A stretch of 45,664 nt of DNA from Bacilli bacterium (GTDB lineage Bacteria; Bacillota_I; Bacilli_A; RF39; UBA660): contig JAGAHP010000035.1 in NCBI GenBank assembly GCA_017627015.1, positions 1 through 45,664 on the forward strand, written 5' to 3'. Position 1 is the first letter of the stretch; each line of letters begins with the position of its first letter. A program made the position numbers and the translations under genes. The notes beneath the pieces are model-generated. The model searched no databases and was not told the DNA's origin. It saw only the letters and a program-made list of their open reading frames with translations. Positions 30,855-39,195 of the stretch are shown here, in pieces.

Positions 30855-32661
30855 TAAAATACCTCTTCATATATACTGAAAGTATAGCTATATCACTTGG
30901 ATTAACTCCACTAATTCTACTAGCCTGTGAAAATGACATAGGTCTTACTTCTTTTAACTTAACTCTTGCTTCTGAAGATAAATTTGGAACTTTATCATAA
31001 TCTATATCAACTGGAATTTTTTTATTTTCTAGTTTTCTCATTTTTTCTGCTTCTTTTCTTGCTTTTTTAATATAACCTTCATACTTTATTTGTATTTCTG
31101 CTTGTTCTAATTCTAATTCATCATACTTAGAACTTAATTTATTTTCTATATCATAAATACTATTTTCAGTTCTCTTGATAAACTCTATTCCAGTCATTTT
31201 TTTATCTGATTTAATTGTTATTTCTTTTAGTTCTTCTAATATTTTATTAATATTTTCTTCTTTTTTAAGTAATTTATCATACTGTTTTTTTGAAATTAAT
31301 CCTACTTCATAACCATATTTTCTTAATCTAAGATCAGCATTATCAGATCTAAGAAGTAATCGATATTCCGCTCTTGAAGTTAATAAACGATATGGATCTC
31401 TAACACCTTTTGTTACTAAGTCATCAATAAGAACACCGATATAAGCTTCATCTCTTTTTAATATTAATGGTTCTTTTCCTTGCATTTTTAATCCTGCATT
31501 TATACCAGCCATTAATCCTTGACATGCAGCTTCTTCATAACCACTAGTACCATTTATTTGGCCTGCGGTATATAAATTTTCTACTAATTTAGTTTCAAGT
31601 GTTGGATATAAATCTCTTGAATCTATTGCATCATACTCAATTGCATAAGCATATCTTAGTATTTTAGCATTTTCAAGCCCTGGTAAACTATGTACCATTT
31701 TTTCTTGTACATCATGTGGCATACTTGTAGAAAAACCTTGAATATATATATCATCAAAGTATCTACTTTCTGGTTCTAAGAATAATTGATGTCTTTCTTT
31801 ATCCGCAAATCTAACTATTTTATCTTCTATAGATGGACAATATCTAGGACCAGTTCCTAACTTTTCCTTAATTCCACCATACATACTTGATTTTTCTAAG
31901 TTATCTCTAATTATTTTATGAGTTTCTTCTGTTGTATAAGTTAAATAACATGGTTCTTGATCTTCAACTTTATAATAAGGTTTATCATCAAAACTAAATG
32001 TATAAAGTTTATCATCACCTGGTTCCATTTTTGCTTTTGAAAAATCTATAGAACTTCTTTCCACTCTTGGAGGAGTTCCAGTCTTTAATCTTAGTATTTT
32101 AAAACCTAATTTTTCTAAATTTTCTGATAAGAATAAAGAAGGTCTTGTATTAGAAGGTCCTTGTCTAGTTCTAGTATCACCTACAAGAATATCTGCTTTC
32201 ATGTATGTACCAGTTGTAAGTATAACTGATTTAGCATTTATTTCTTTTCCTTCTGCTAATTTAACACCTACAATAGCATTATCTACTACTATTAAGTCTT
32301 CAACCATATCTTCTATAATTGTAATATTTTTATCTTCTTTTAATAATTTTTGCATTTCTTTTGGATAAGCAACCTTATCTCCTTGAGATCTTAATGATCT
32401 AACTGCTGGACCCTTTGCATAGTTAAGCATTTTCATTTGAAGTAAAGTTTTATCCGCTACTTTACCCATCATTCCACCTAAAGCATCAATTTCTCTAACA
32501 ACAATACCTTTAGCAGATCCACCAATATGTGGATTACAAGGCATCATAGCTATTTTATCTATAGAACCTGTTACTAATAATGTTTTAAAACCCATTTTAG
32601 CAAGGGCAAGTGTTGCTTCACAACCAGCATGTCCTCCTCCTACAACTATTGAATCATACAT
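30841..32661 (-). CDS. mnmG: tRNA uridine-5-carboxymethylaminomethyl modification enzyme MnmG
   Basis: MnmG with MnmE builds the cmnm5 group on U34 of several tRNAs, using FAD and methylene-THF. The 606-residue protein has the FAD Rossmann motif ([19 protein letters not shown]), [33 protein letters not shown] and the C-terminal helical region with [19 protein letters not shown]. The ATG follows an ideal AAGGAGGTGA. Its partner mnmE lies about 2.3 kb upstream on the same strand. Confidence 0.97.
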   Translation of the reverse strand: MYDSIVVGGGHAGCEATLALAKMGFKTLLVTGSIDKIAMMPCNPHIGGSAKGIVVREIDALGGMMGKVADKTLLQMKMLNYAKGPAVRSLRSQGDKVAYPKEMQKLLKEDKNITIIEDMVEDLIVVDNAIVGVKLAEGKEINAKSVILTTGTYMKADILVGDTRTRQGPSNTRPSLFLSENLEKLGFKILRLKTGTPPRVERSSIDFSKAKMEPGDDKLYTFSFDDKPYYKVEDQEPCYLTYTTEETHKIIRDNLEKSSMYGGIKEKLGTGPRYCPSIEDKIVRFADKERHQLFLEPESRYFDDIYIQGFSTSMPHDVQEKMVHSLPGLENAKILRYAYAIEYDAIDSRDLYPTLETKLVENLYTAGQINGTSGYEEAACQGLMAGINAGLKMQGKEPLILKRDEAYIGVLIDDLVTKGVRDPYRLLTSRAEYRLLLRSDNADLRLRKYGYEVGLISKKQYDKLLKKEENINKILEELKEITIKSDKKMTGIEFIKRTENSIYDIENKLSSKYDELELEQAEIQIKYEGYIKKARKEAEKMRKLENKKIPVDIDYDKVPNLSSEARVKLKEVRPMSFSQASRISGVNPSDIAILSVYMKRYFNEYK

Positions 32662-32701
32662 AAAATCACCTCCTTTTTATATAAAAGTTATAAGCAAATG
32701 T

Positions 32702-32730
32702 ATTATACTATATTTATTTATTTTTTACAA
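32702..32730 (-). promoter_or_regulatory. Promoter of mnmG-rsmG
   Basis: TTGTAA (32730-32725) and TATAAT (32707-32702) spaced 17 nt, just beyond the terminator of the sigma factor gene. Confidence 0.65.
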
Positions 32731-32735
32731 AGAAA

Positions 32736-32753
32736 AAACTACTAACGTAGTTT
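32736..32753 (-). terminator. Terminator of the sigma-factor gene
   Basis: AAACTAC/GTAGTTT, 7 bp with a 4-nt loop and six T on the minus strand; it overlaps the stop codon. Confidence 0.6.
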
Positions 32754-33960
32754 ATTCATCTAAAAATAATTTTAATGACTTAATTTCTTTATTTTTTCTA
32801 AGTCTTTGTAATCCTTTTGCTTCTATTTGTCTTACTCTTTCTCTAGTAACATGTAATAAAGGAGCAACTTCCTCTAAAGTCTTAGGAGTTTCACCATATA
32901 GTCCAAATCTATGTGTTAATACAGTTCTTATTTTTATATTTGTTTCTCTTTTACTGCTATTATCAATAGGAAAAACTACATCAAAAACTTCATCTATTTT
33001 TCTTTTTAAATCAGTATTTTCGGCATTTTTATAAATATCTTTTTCGCTTTTTTCATCTGACATAAAGTCCATCAATTCATTTGCTTCTCCATCTGATTCA
33101 TTTCCAACTTCTTTATTTAAACTAACACTAGAAAGATTAGATTCTTTTAACATTTTAATGGTTTCTACATCAAAACCTGTAAGGAAACTTAATTCTTCTA
33201 AACTTGGTTCAATACCAGAATGTTCACTTTGATATTTTGAAATTGCGTAATTAACTTTCTTTATATTTTGAATAACATGACATGGTTTCTTTATAGTATC
33301 TACTTTTTCATCTAAATATCTAGTAATAGATTGTCTTATCCACCAAGTTGAATATGTGGATAGTTTACATCCTCTATTTAAATTGAATTTTTCCACAGCT
33401 TTACCTAATCCAATACTACCTTCTTGAATTAAATCAAGGAATTCTCCTCTTCCTATATATCTTTTTGCAATATATAAAACTAACCTTAAATGACCAGAAA
33501 CTACTTGATTCTTATATTTTACATCACCCGTATCTTGATATTTTTTAATTAATTTATTAGTTTCTTCTTCAGATAAAGTTGGTTGTTTTTTTAATTCTCT
33601 GAAAAATATTTTATCGATATCTTCTGATAATGTGGAATCCTCATCTTTTATTATATTATCTAATTCTTCTAATTCTTCTAATTCTTCTTCTTGTTCTTCT
33701 ACAAATTTATAATTATTTAAAAATATATATGCATTTAAAAATCTTTTTATTTTATTAGATTTAATTCTATCTAATGTATCTAAATAAATCATCTTATTTA
33801 CTTCTTTTTCAATACTACATTCAGATACTATTGTTTTTAATGCATTTTTTATTTTTAAATTGTTATAAATAATTATAATAACATCCTTTGTACTAATATT
33901 AGAATTTATATAATTATCTAATAATTGTTCTAGTATTTTTAATTGTTTTTCAATAATCAT
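32752..33960 (-). CDS. Sigma-70 family factor, divergent primary-like paralogue
   Basis: The 402-residue protein has regions 1.2-4.2 of a sigma-70 factor. Region 2: HLRLVLYIAKRYIGRGEFLD, LIQEGSIGLGKAVEKFN and STYSTWWIRQSITRYL. Region 4.2: KTLEEVAPLLHVTRERVRQI. The 2.4/3.0 segment (EKVDTIKKPCHVIQNIKKVN) departs from the near-invariant primary form, with Gln where the extended -10-reading Glu normally sits. The first 120 residues are a helical, Glu-rich domain I do not recognise. The region 3-4 linker has an added stretch (VFPIDNSSKRETNIK). It is probably a group 2 type factor; I cannot exclude that it is the primary factor of a divergent lineage. A near-consensus promoter drives it alone. Confidence 0.82.
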   Translation of the reverse strand: MIIEKQLKILEQLLDNYINSNISTKDVIIIIYNNLKIKNALKTIVSECSIEKEVNKMIYLDTLDRIKSNKIKRFLNAYIFLNNYKFVEEQEEELEELEELDNIIKDEDSTLSEDIDKIFFRELKKQPTLSEEETNKLIKKYQDTGDVKYKNQVVSGHLRLVLYIAKRYIGRGEFLDLIQEGSIGLGKAVEKFNLNRGCKLSTYSTWWIRQSITRYLDEKVDTIKKPCHVIQNIKKVNYAISKYQSEHSGIEPSLEELSFLTGFDVETIKMLKESNLSSVSLNKEVGNESDGEANELMDFMSDEKSEKDIYKNAENTDLKRKIDEVFDVVFPIDNSSKRETNIKIRTVLTHRFGLYGETPKTLEEVAPLLHVTRERVRQIEAKGLQRLRKNKEIKSLKLFLDE

Positions 33961-33989
33961 AATATTCCCCTTCTTTAAAGTTGAAATAT

Positions 33990-34017
33990 ATTATATATAA
34001 AAATATTTTTTTGTCAA
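33990..34017 (-). promoter_or_regulatory. Strong promoter of the sigma-factor gene
   Basis: Consensus TTGACA (34017-34012) and TATAAT (33995-33990), 16-nt spacer. The -35 box lies directly behind the gpsA terminator. Confidence 0.75.
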
Positions 34018-34021
34018 AAAA

Positions 34022-34045
34022 AAATAGTATATTTATATACTATTT
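34022..34045 (-). terminator. Terminator of mnmE-gpsA
   Basis: A 10-bp stem (34022-34031 with 34036-34045), 4-nt loop and a long T run on the minus strand. It holds the gpsA stop codon (34042-34040). Confidence 0.8.
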
Positions 34046-34969
34046 AATATTTATAATATTCTTTGAATCCATATCTTCATATATAATTTTATATAAATTT
34101 AATATTAACGGACAATCTAAATTGTATTTATTAATTATATAAAATGCATCTTTTACTGTATCTAAACCTTCTATTGTAGATCCTACTTCACTATGAATTT
34201 CTTCTAGTTTTTTACCTTGACCAAGTAATATACCCGCTCTTTTATTTCTACTTTTACTACTTAGTGAAGTTCCATATAAATCTCCTAAACCTGATAAACC
34301 ATAAAATGTAGATTCTTTTGCGCCTAATTTTATACCTATTTCTTTTATTTCTTTTAATCCTTCAGTAATAATATATGAAGAAGTATTAACTTTATAATCT
34401 AAACCTTCTACTATTCCTGAGGCTACAGTAACTACATTTTTTAAAGCACCACCTACTTGTAGACCTACATAATCATTATTAAAAAGAATCTTAAAATTAT
34501 CTGTTTCTAAGTATTCAATTATATTTTTATTACCTGATAATTCTACAAATGTTGGGAGATCATCTCCTATTTCTTCTGCAAAAGATGGTCCCATTATAAC
34601 AGAAGCATCAATATTTAATTCTTCTTTAATAACATCTGTTAGTAACTTATCATTCTCCATTCCTTTTGATGCGAGTAATATTTGTTGATTATTATAGTAT
34701 TTCTTTATTTCTATACACATATTTCTTATTGTATCTGATGGAGTTACTAATACTAATAATTCACTATTATTAACTACTTCTTCTAAATTAGTTGTTGCTT
34801 TTATTGAACTATCTAATTTTATATTTTGAAGAGTTAAACAATTATGACTATTATTTATATTATTTGCTTCCTCTTCTAAATAAGACCACATAATTATTTC
34901 ATTTTTTTTACTAAAAGTATGAGCAAGTGCACAGCCAAATGCACCACTACCAATTATTCCTATTCTCAT
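34040..34969 (-). CDS. gpsA: NAD(P)+-dependent glycerol-3-phosphate dehydrogenase
   Basis: GpsA makes sn-glycerol 3-phosphate from dihydroxyacetone phosphate for phospholipid synthesis. The 309-residue protein begins MRIGIIGSGAFGCALAHTFS (NAD-binding GxGxxG-type) and has LLASKGMEND, the VIMGPSFAEEI segment, the catalytic Lys region GGALKNVVTVASGIVEGLDY and YGLSGLGDLYGTSLSSKSRN. I use the ATG at 34969 because it starts the Rossmann strand. A TTG seven codons earlier would overlap mnmE more. It starts 6 nt after the mnmE stop. Confidence 0.95.
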   Translation of the reverse strand: MRIGIIGSGAFGCALAHTFSKKNEIIMWSYLEEEANNINNSHNCLTLQNIKLDSSIKATTNLEEVVNNSELLVLVTPSDTIRNMCIEIKKYYNNQQILLASKGMENDKLLTDVIKEELNIDASVIMGPSFAEEIGDDLPTFVELSGNKNIIEYLETDNFKILFNNDYVGLQVGGALKNVVTVASGIVEGLDYKVNTSSYIITEGLKEIKEIGIKLGAKESTFYGLSGLGDLYGTSLSSKSRNKRAGILLGQGKKLEEIHSEVGSTIEGLDTVKDAFYIINKYNLDCPLILNLYKIIYEDMDSKNIINIK

Positions 34970-34974
34970 GTATC

Positions 34975-36312
34975 CTACTTTCCTAGACAAAATCTACTAA
35001 ATAGTTTGTCTATTAATTCATTATCATAACTTTCCCCTGTTACTTCACCTAAATAATCTATTATATTTTTAATATCAATTTCAAGCATATCTATTGGTAT
35101 ACCTTCATCTAAAGATTTTATTAGATTATTAGAAGATTGTTTAGCTTTCTTTAATAAAGATATTTCTCTGGCATTAGATATATAAGTCATATCACCATCA
35201 TTTATTTCATCTAATTTAAATAATTCATTTATTTTATTTAATAATTCATCTATATTGTTTTGCTGAGCACTAACTTTTACATATTCTTCTTCTAAATCTA
35301 TTTTTGATTCTAAATCCATTTTATTCACAACTATAATTCTTTTTTTATCTTTTGTTTTATCTAATAAATCTTTATCCTCTTTAGTTAATTTTTCATTATT
35401 ATTAAGTACTAACAATACCAAATCTGCTTTGTCTAAAAGTGATAAACTTTTTTCTACACCTATTTTTTCCACTGTATTAGTTGTTTCTCTTACACCAGCA
35501 GTATCTAGAAAATTAATTAATACTCCATTCAATCTAATAGAACCCTCAACTATATCTCTTGTAGTACCAGGAATATCTGTTACTATTGCTTTTTCTTCAT
35601 CTAATAATCTATTTAAAATCGAACTCTTGCCTACGTTTGGTCTTCCTAGTATTACTGTATTAATACCTTCTTTTATTATTTTTCCACTTTCAGATGTTTT
35701 TAATAAATCATCTATATCTTTATTTAATTCTTTTGAATAATTTCTTATATCATCAATAGTCATTACTTCTATATCTTCATATTCTGGATAATCAATATTT
35801 ACTTCAATATTAGATATTATATCTAAAGCTTTATCTCTTAGTTTATTAATTTTACTTGATAATCTACCATCTACTCCATTAATAGCCATCTTTCTAGCAC
35901 TTTCTGTTTTAGCATCTATTAAATCCATAACAGACTCTGCCTCAATTAAGTCAATTCTACCATTTATAAAAGCTCTTTTAGTAAATTCACCAGGTTCTGC
36001 GAGTCTAGCTCCATTTTCTAATAATAATTCTAATATTTTATTAGTAACTGATATACCTCCATGTGTATTTATTTCTACTATATCTTCTTTAGTATATGTT
36101 TTAGGCGCTAAAAATACTGATACTAGTACTTCATCTACTACCTTATCATTATCTATTATATGACCATAATTTATAGTATTACTCTTATATTTTTTTATAT
36201 CTTGATCAAATATTTTATTAACAATTTCTAATGCTTCATCTCCACTAATTCTAACTATTGAGATTGCACCTACTCCTTGCGCAGTTGAAATTGCAGCGAT
36301 AGTATCATACAT
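34975..36312 (-). CDS. mnmE: tRNA modification GTPase MnmE
   Basis: MnmE is the GTPase partner of MnmG in wobble-uridine modification. The 445-residue protein has the tetrahydrofolate-binding N-terminal domain (AAISTAQGVGAISIVRISGD) and a helical domain into which the G domain is inserted. G motifs: GRPNVGKSS (G1), DIPGTTRD (G2), DTAG (G3), NKMD (G4). The C-terminus is the conserved CxGK as FSRFCLGK. The ribosome binding site is AGAGGTGAT. Confidence 0.96.
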   Translation of the reverse strand: MYDTIAAISTAQGVGAISIVRISGDEALEIVNKIFDQDIKKYKSNTINYGHIIDNDKVVDEVLVSVFLAPKTYTKEDIVEINTHGGISVTNKILELLLENGARLAEPGEFTKRAFINGRIDLIEAESVMDLIDAKTESARKMAINGVDGRLSSKINKLRDKALDIISNIEVNIDYPEYEDIEVMTIDDIRNYSKELNKDIDDLLKTSESGKIIKEGINTVILGRPNVGKSSILNRLLDEEKAIVTDIPGTTRDIVEGSIRLNGVLINFLDTAGVRETTNTVEKIGVEKSLSLLDKADLVLLVLNNNEKLTKEDKDLLDKTKDKKRIIVVNKMDLESKIDLEEEYVKVSAQQNNIDELLNKINELFKLDEINDGDMTYISNAREISLLKKAKQSSNNLIKSLDEGIPIDMLEIDIKNIIDYLGEVTGESYDNELIDKLFSRFCLGK

Positions 36313-36356
36313 AAAATCACCTCTAAGAATTAATATATCATTTTTTAAGAAAAATA

Positions 36357-36379
36357 AAAAGTAGCATTAAGCTACTTTT
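36357..36379 (-). terminator. Terminator after the DUF4234 gene
   Basis: AAAAGTAGC/GCTACTTTT, 9 bp, 5-nt loop with the stop codon, and a T run on the minus strand. It would end the rpmH-to-DUF4234 transcription unit. Confidence 0.75.
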
Positions 36380-36708
36380 GATTGTATTTTTTTATTTAAT
36401 TCATTTTGTATTAAAGCATAAACTACAATTCCAAATCCAAATAGATTTAAAATTAAGTATAATATATTTGAATTAGATTCTTTATTATTCATTTTATCAA
36501 CAAATTCTCCCATTTTATATGCCCAATAAATTGAGTATATTCCACAAGTTACTAGTGATAATAAGAATACTACTCCTCCTGATGTAAAATTATCTTCTCC
36601 TGCTTCATGCTTTAATTCATCATTTAATACTATCATCCAATAAATACCATATATACCACAAGTTACTAGTGTAAGTATTATTGAAACAGCAATATTTCTT
36701 TCTTTCAT
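36367..36708 (-). CDS. DUF4234 small membrane protein
   Basis: The 113-residue protein has three predicted membrane segments and the motif LVTCGIY.IYW twice (about residues 15-24 and 51-60), the hallmark of DUF4234. Function unknown. It lies 4 nt behind khpB and before the terminator, so it is the last gene of the rnpA-yidC-khpB unit, in the place where mnmE usually follows khpB directly. Confidence 0.8.
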   Translation of the reverse strand: MKERNIAVSIILTLVTCGIYGIYWMIVLNDELKHEAGEDNFTSGGVVFLLSLVTCGIYSIYWAYKMGEFVDKMNNKESNSNILYLILNLFGFGIVVYALIQNELNKKIQSKVA

Positions 36709-36712
36709 ACTA

Positions 36713-37333
36713 TTACTCCTTTCCTTCTATTGGTTTAATAACAACTTTTCTGTTAGGTTCTTCCCCTTCACTTTCAGTTGTAATACCCTTAAAATTACCT
36801 AAAACATTATGAACTAATCTTCTTTCATATGAATTCATTGAATCCATAGTAATTGGTTCCTTTGTTTTAATTACTTCTTTAGCTAATTTTTTAGCTAATC
36901 TTTCAATGTTATGTTCTTGTCTAATTTTATAATTTTCAACATCTAAAACTACATTTACTTTGAATGGTACTTCTTTAGAAATAGCGGCTCTTAAAAGAGT
37001 TTGTAATGATGCTAAAGTTCTACCACCTTTACCTATTAATAAAGAACTGTTTTCTGAATGCATAGTAATTTTAATATAATTTTCTGTTCTTTGAGATTCT
37101 AAAACTACATCTTCTATTCCCATACCAACAGTAATATCTTTTACAAATTTCTTAGCAAATTCTAATATATCACTTTTTAAAGCAACTTTTAAAGTATATT
37201 TCTTCTTTTTAAGTAATCCTACTGTTTCTTCAGTAACATCTGTTACCATTTCATCTTCTTTAACGTCTAATTCTTTTAATGCTTGTAGTGTTAATTCTTC
37301 TACATTTTTTCCTTCAAAACTATATATTTTCAT
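36713..37333 (-). CDS. khpB: RNA-binding protein KhpB (Jag/SpoIIIJ-associated)
   Basis: KhpB (Jag) binds many RNAs, partners KhpA and affects cell elongation and division in streptococci. The 206-residue protein has the Jag N-domain (MKIYSFEGKNVEELTLQALK), a KH domain with the GxxG loop as LLIGKGGRTLASLQTLL, and an R3H domain (MNSYERRLVHNVL) near the C-terminus. It follows yidC closely, the conserved yidC-jag order. Confidence 0.95.
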   Translation of the reverse strand: MKIYSFEGKNVEELTLQALKELDVKEDEMVTDVTEETVGLLKKKKYTLKVALKSDILEFAKKFVKDITVGMGIEDVVLESQRTENYIKITMHSENSSLLIGKGGRTLASLQTLLRAAISKEVPFKVNVVLDVENYKIRQEHNIERLAKKLAKEVIKTKEPITMDSMNSYERRLVHNVLGNFKGITTESEGEEPNRKVVIKPIEGKE

Positions 37334-37346
37334 TTTACCTACTCCC

Positions 37347-38297
37347 TTACTGACTTACTTTCTTTTGTTTGATTTTTTTAGCTATTAAATTTTGAACAAT
37401 TGTAAAACATGTTGATGCAATCCAATATAATGATAAAGCAATTGAGAAATTAATAGACATGATTGCTATCATAATAACCATCATATTACTCATCATATTA
37501 GGATTTATATCACCTTTTTGAGGTGTTGGTGCTGTTTTATTTAATTTTTGCTGTAATATAGTTGTTCCTACAATTAATAATACAATTATTAAATATTCAT
37601 AATGACCTGAAGACATAGCTTTCATAGGAGTAGTTCCTAATATAAGACCAAATAATTTTCCTTCAAATATTACAGGAACTCTATTAATTGCTTCATAAAA
37701 TGCCATTAATAAAGGTATTTGTATAAATGCAAATAAACAACTTGAGAATGGATTAACACCATACTTTTTATATAATTGCATAGTTTCCATTGATTTCTTT
37801 TGCATTGATTCTTGATCATTTTTACCTTCATATTTCTTATTAATCCTATCCATTTCTGGTTGCATTTCTTTCATATTTTCAGATTGCATTGCAGTTTTTT
37901 GAGTTAATGGAGCTAATAATAATCTTATTAATAAACCTAATATAATAATTGATATACCATAATTTTTAAATAAACTATTCATTTTAACAAGAATCCAAGC
38001 TAATGGTTTAACAAAAATAGTTTCCCATAAACCATCGTAATTACTATCAGAAATCTTGAAATTCTCACATTTAGGTAATTTAGTTATATCAATTTGTTTC
38101 TTATATTTCTTATATTCTTTTACTAAACCTTTATCTGTAGGTTGACATAATATATTTTCATTAAGTGTAATTTTAACTGAATTATTTTCATAAAAAACAA
38201 TTTTCTTTGATTTAGGATCTTTTAATGCATGAGTACATCCAGTTAAAACAAATACTAATAAAAATAATAGTAGTATTCTTTTAAATTTATTTTTCAT
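37347..38297 (-). CDS. yidC: Membrane protein insertase YidC/SpoIIIJ
   Basis: YidC inserts and folds inner membrane proteins alone or with Sec; the SpoIIIJ form in Bacillus is also needed in sporulation. The 316-residue protein has a lipoprotein signal (LLVFVLTGC) and five membrane segments. The first carries the conserved Arg in the groove (IIILGLLIRLLLAPLTQKTA), and a basic cytoplasmic loop (EGKNDQESMQKKSMETMQLY) follows. The C-terminal tail is basic (KKIKQKK). It overlaps rnpA by 11 nt. Confidence 0.96.
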   Translation of the reverse strand: MKNKFKRILLLFLLVFVLTGCTHALKDPKSKKIVFYENNSVKITLNENILCQPTDKGLVKEYKKYKKQIDITKLPKCENFKISDSNYDGLWETIFVKPLAWILVKMNSLFKNYGISIIILGLLIRLLLAPLTQKTAMQSENMKEMQPEMDRINKKYEGKNDQESMQKKSMETMQLYKKYGVNPFSSCLFAFIQIPLLMAFYEAINRVPVIFEGKLFGLILGTTPMKAMSSGHYEYLIIVLLIVGTTILQQKLNKTAPTPQKGDINPNMMSNMMVIMIAIMSINFSIALSLYWIASTCFTIVQNLIAKKIKQKKVSQ

Positions 38298-38634
38298 TTT
38301 TTTCTCCTTCTAGTTTACATAATATTTCTAATAAATATTTTTTCTTATCTTCAAATGAAATATTTGTAATTTCTTTCCTTAATATTATAACATAATCGTT
38401 ATTGGTTGGAAATACTAAATTACTTTTATCAATTATATCCTTTATTTGTCTTTTATTCTTATTTCTTATAACAGCATTACCAAGTTTTTTTGATACACAA
38501 ATACAGAATCTATAATATTTACTTTCCTTATTATATATATTATAAACATAGAAAAAATTATTTTTATACATCTTTCCATTTTTTATAATATAATCTATTT
38601 CCGATTGTTTTTTTATTATATTTAATTTTTTCAT
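38287..38634 (-). CDS. rnpA: Ribonuclease P protein component
   Basis: RnpA is the protein subunit of RNase P, which cuts the 5' leader from tRNA precursors. The 115-residue protein is very basic and has FCICVSKKLGNAVIRNKNKR followed by QIKDII, the RNR motif. It follows rpmH, as in nearly all bacteria, and overlaps yidC. Confidence 0.95.
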   Translation of the reverse strand: MKKLNIIKKQSEIDYIIKNGKMYKNNFFYVYNIYNKESKYYRFCICVSKKLGNAVIRNKNKRQIKDIIDKSNLVFPTNNDYVIILRKEITNISFEDKKKYLLEILCKLEGEKNEK

Positions 38635-38679
38635 ATATTCACCTCAATACAAAAAAAACCACATTTATAGTGGAATTAA

Positions 38680-38802
38680 TTATTTTGATAATCTTTTACG
38701 ACCTTTTTTTCTTCTATTATTTAATACTTTACCTTTTACTCTAGAAAAAAATCCATGAGCTTTTTTCATATGTCTATTATTTGGTTGAAAAGTTCTTTTC
38801 AT
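38680..38802 (-). CDS. rpmH: 50S ribosomal protein L34
   Basis: L34 is a small, strongly basic 50S protein. The product is 40 residues, [20 protein letters not shown] then [20 protein letters not shown], four short of the common 44, with the canonical KRTFQPN start and the RKKGRKRLS end. The ribosome binding site is GGAGGTG. Its position next to rnpA and oriC is universal. A weak 4-bp GC hairpin with eight U follows at 38659-38673, perhaps a partial terminator. Confidence 0.96.
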   Translation of the reverse strand: MKRTFQPNNRHMKKAHGFFSRVKGKVLNNRRKKGRKRLSK

Positions 38803-38833
38803 AATACACCTCCAAGTCCTTAAAACATTAATG

Positions 38834-38862
38834 ATTATAATGATTTTTTATAAATAAGTCAA
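38834..38862 (-). promoter_or_regulatory. Promoter of rpmH-rnpA-yidC-khpB
   Basis: TTGACT (38862-38857) and TATAAT (38839-38834) spaced 17 nt, ahead of the GGAGGTG ribosome binding site of rpmH. Confidence 0.75.
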
Positions 38863-39132
38863 TTATTTTTTAATAAAATGTATATTAATTACGTTTTTTT
38901 AACAATTTTTGTGGAAAACTATTCATTTTTTCTATATAATATAAACTTATAAACTTTTTCAACAATTATCAACATCCATGTGGAAAAACGCAAATTGTGG
39001 AATAATACTATGTGGAAAGTGAAAATTTGTGGAAATAGTGGATAAATATATTTTACATATATAAAATAACAAAAAATAATCAACATTATATATGTGGAAA
39101 ACTGTGGAGAACTATTTTTTGCTTGTTTTTTG

Positions 39133-39160
39133 TTGAAAAATAAAGAAAAACAATTATAAT
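39133..39160 (+). promoter_or_regulatory. Promoter of dnaA
   Basis: TTGAAA (39133-39138) and TATAAT (39155-39160), 16-nt spacer. It lies 20 nt beyond the last DnaA-box-like site, so DnaA could control its own gene. Confidence 0.65.
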
Positions 39161-39195
39161 TAAATTAGTTAAAAAATACAGGGGAGGTGTTATTC

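Larger units (their letters stand above)
38811..39195. other. oriC region upstream of dnaA
   Basis: This gene-free stretch between the rpmH and dnaA starts holds a cluster of DnaA-box-like sites in one orientation: TGTGGAAAA at 38910-38918, 38979-38987 and 39093-39101; TGTGGAATA 38996-39004; TGTGGAAAG 39011-39019; TGTGGAAAT 39028-39036; AGTGGATAA 39037-39045; TGTGGAGAA 39103-39111. TTATCAACA at 38966-38974 is in the other orientation. An extremely AT-rich stretch follows (39112-39180), a candidate unwinding element that overlaps the dnaA promoter. The transcription switch from - to + also lies here. Smaller box-like sites exist between dnaA and dnaN (TAATCCACA at 40592-40600). Confidence 0.85.

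Noticed and set aside
38811..39195. A small RNA or tRNA gene in the longest gene-free stretch.
   Set aside because: No cloverleaf or GC-rich structured segment is visible. The stretch is explained by DnaA-box-like sites and promoters.
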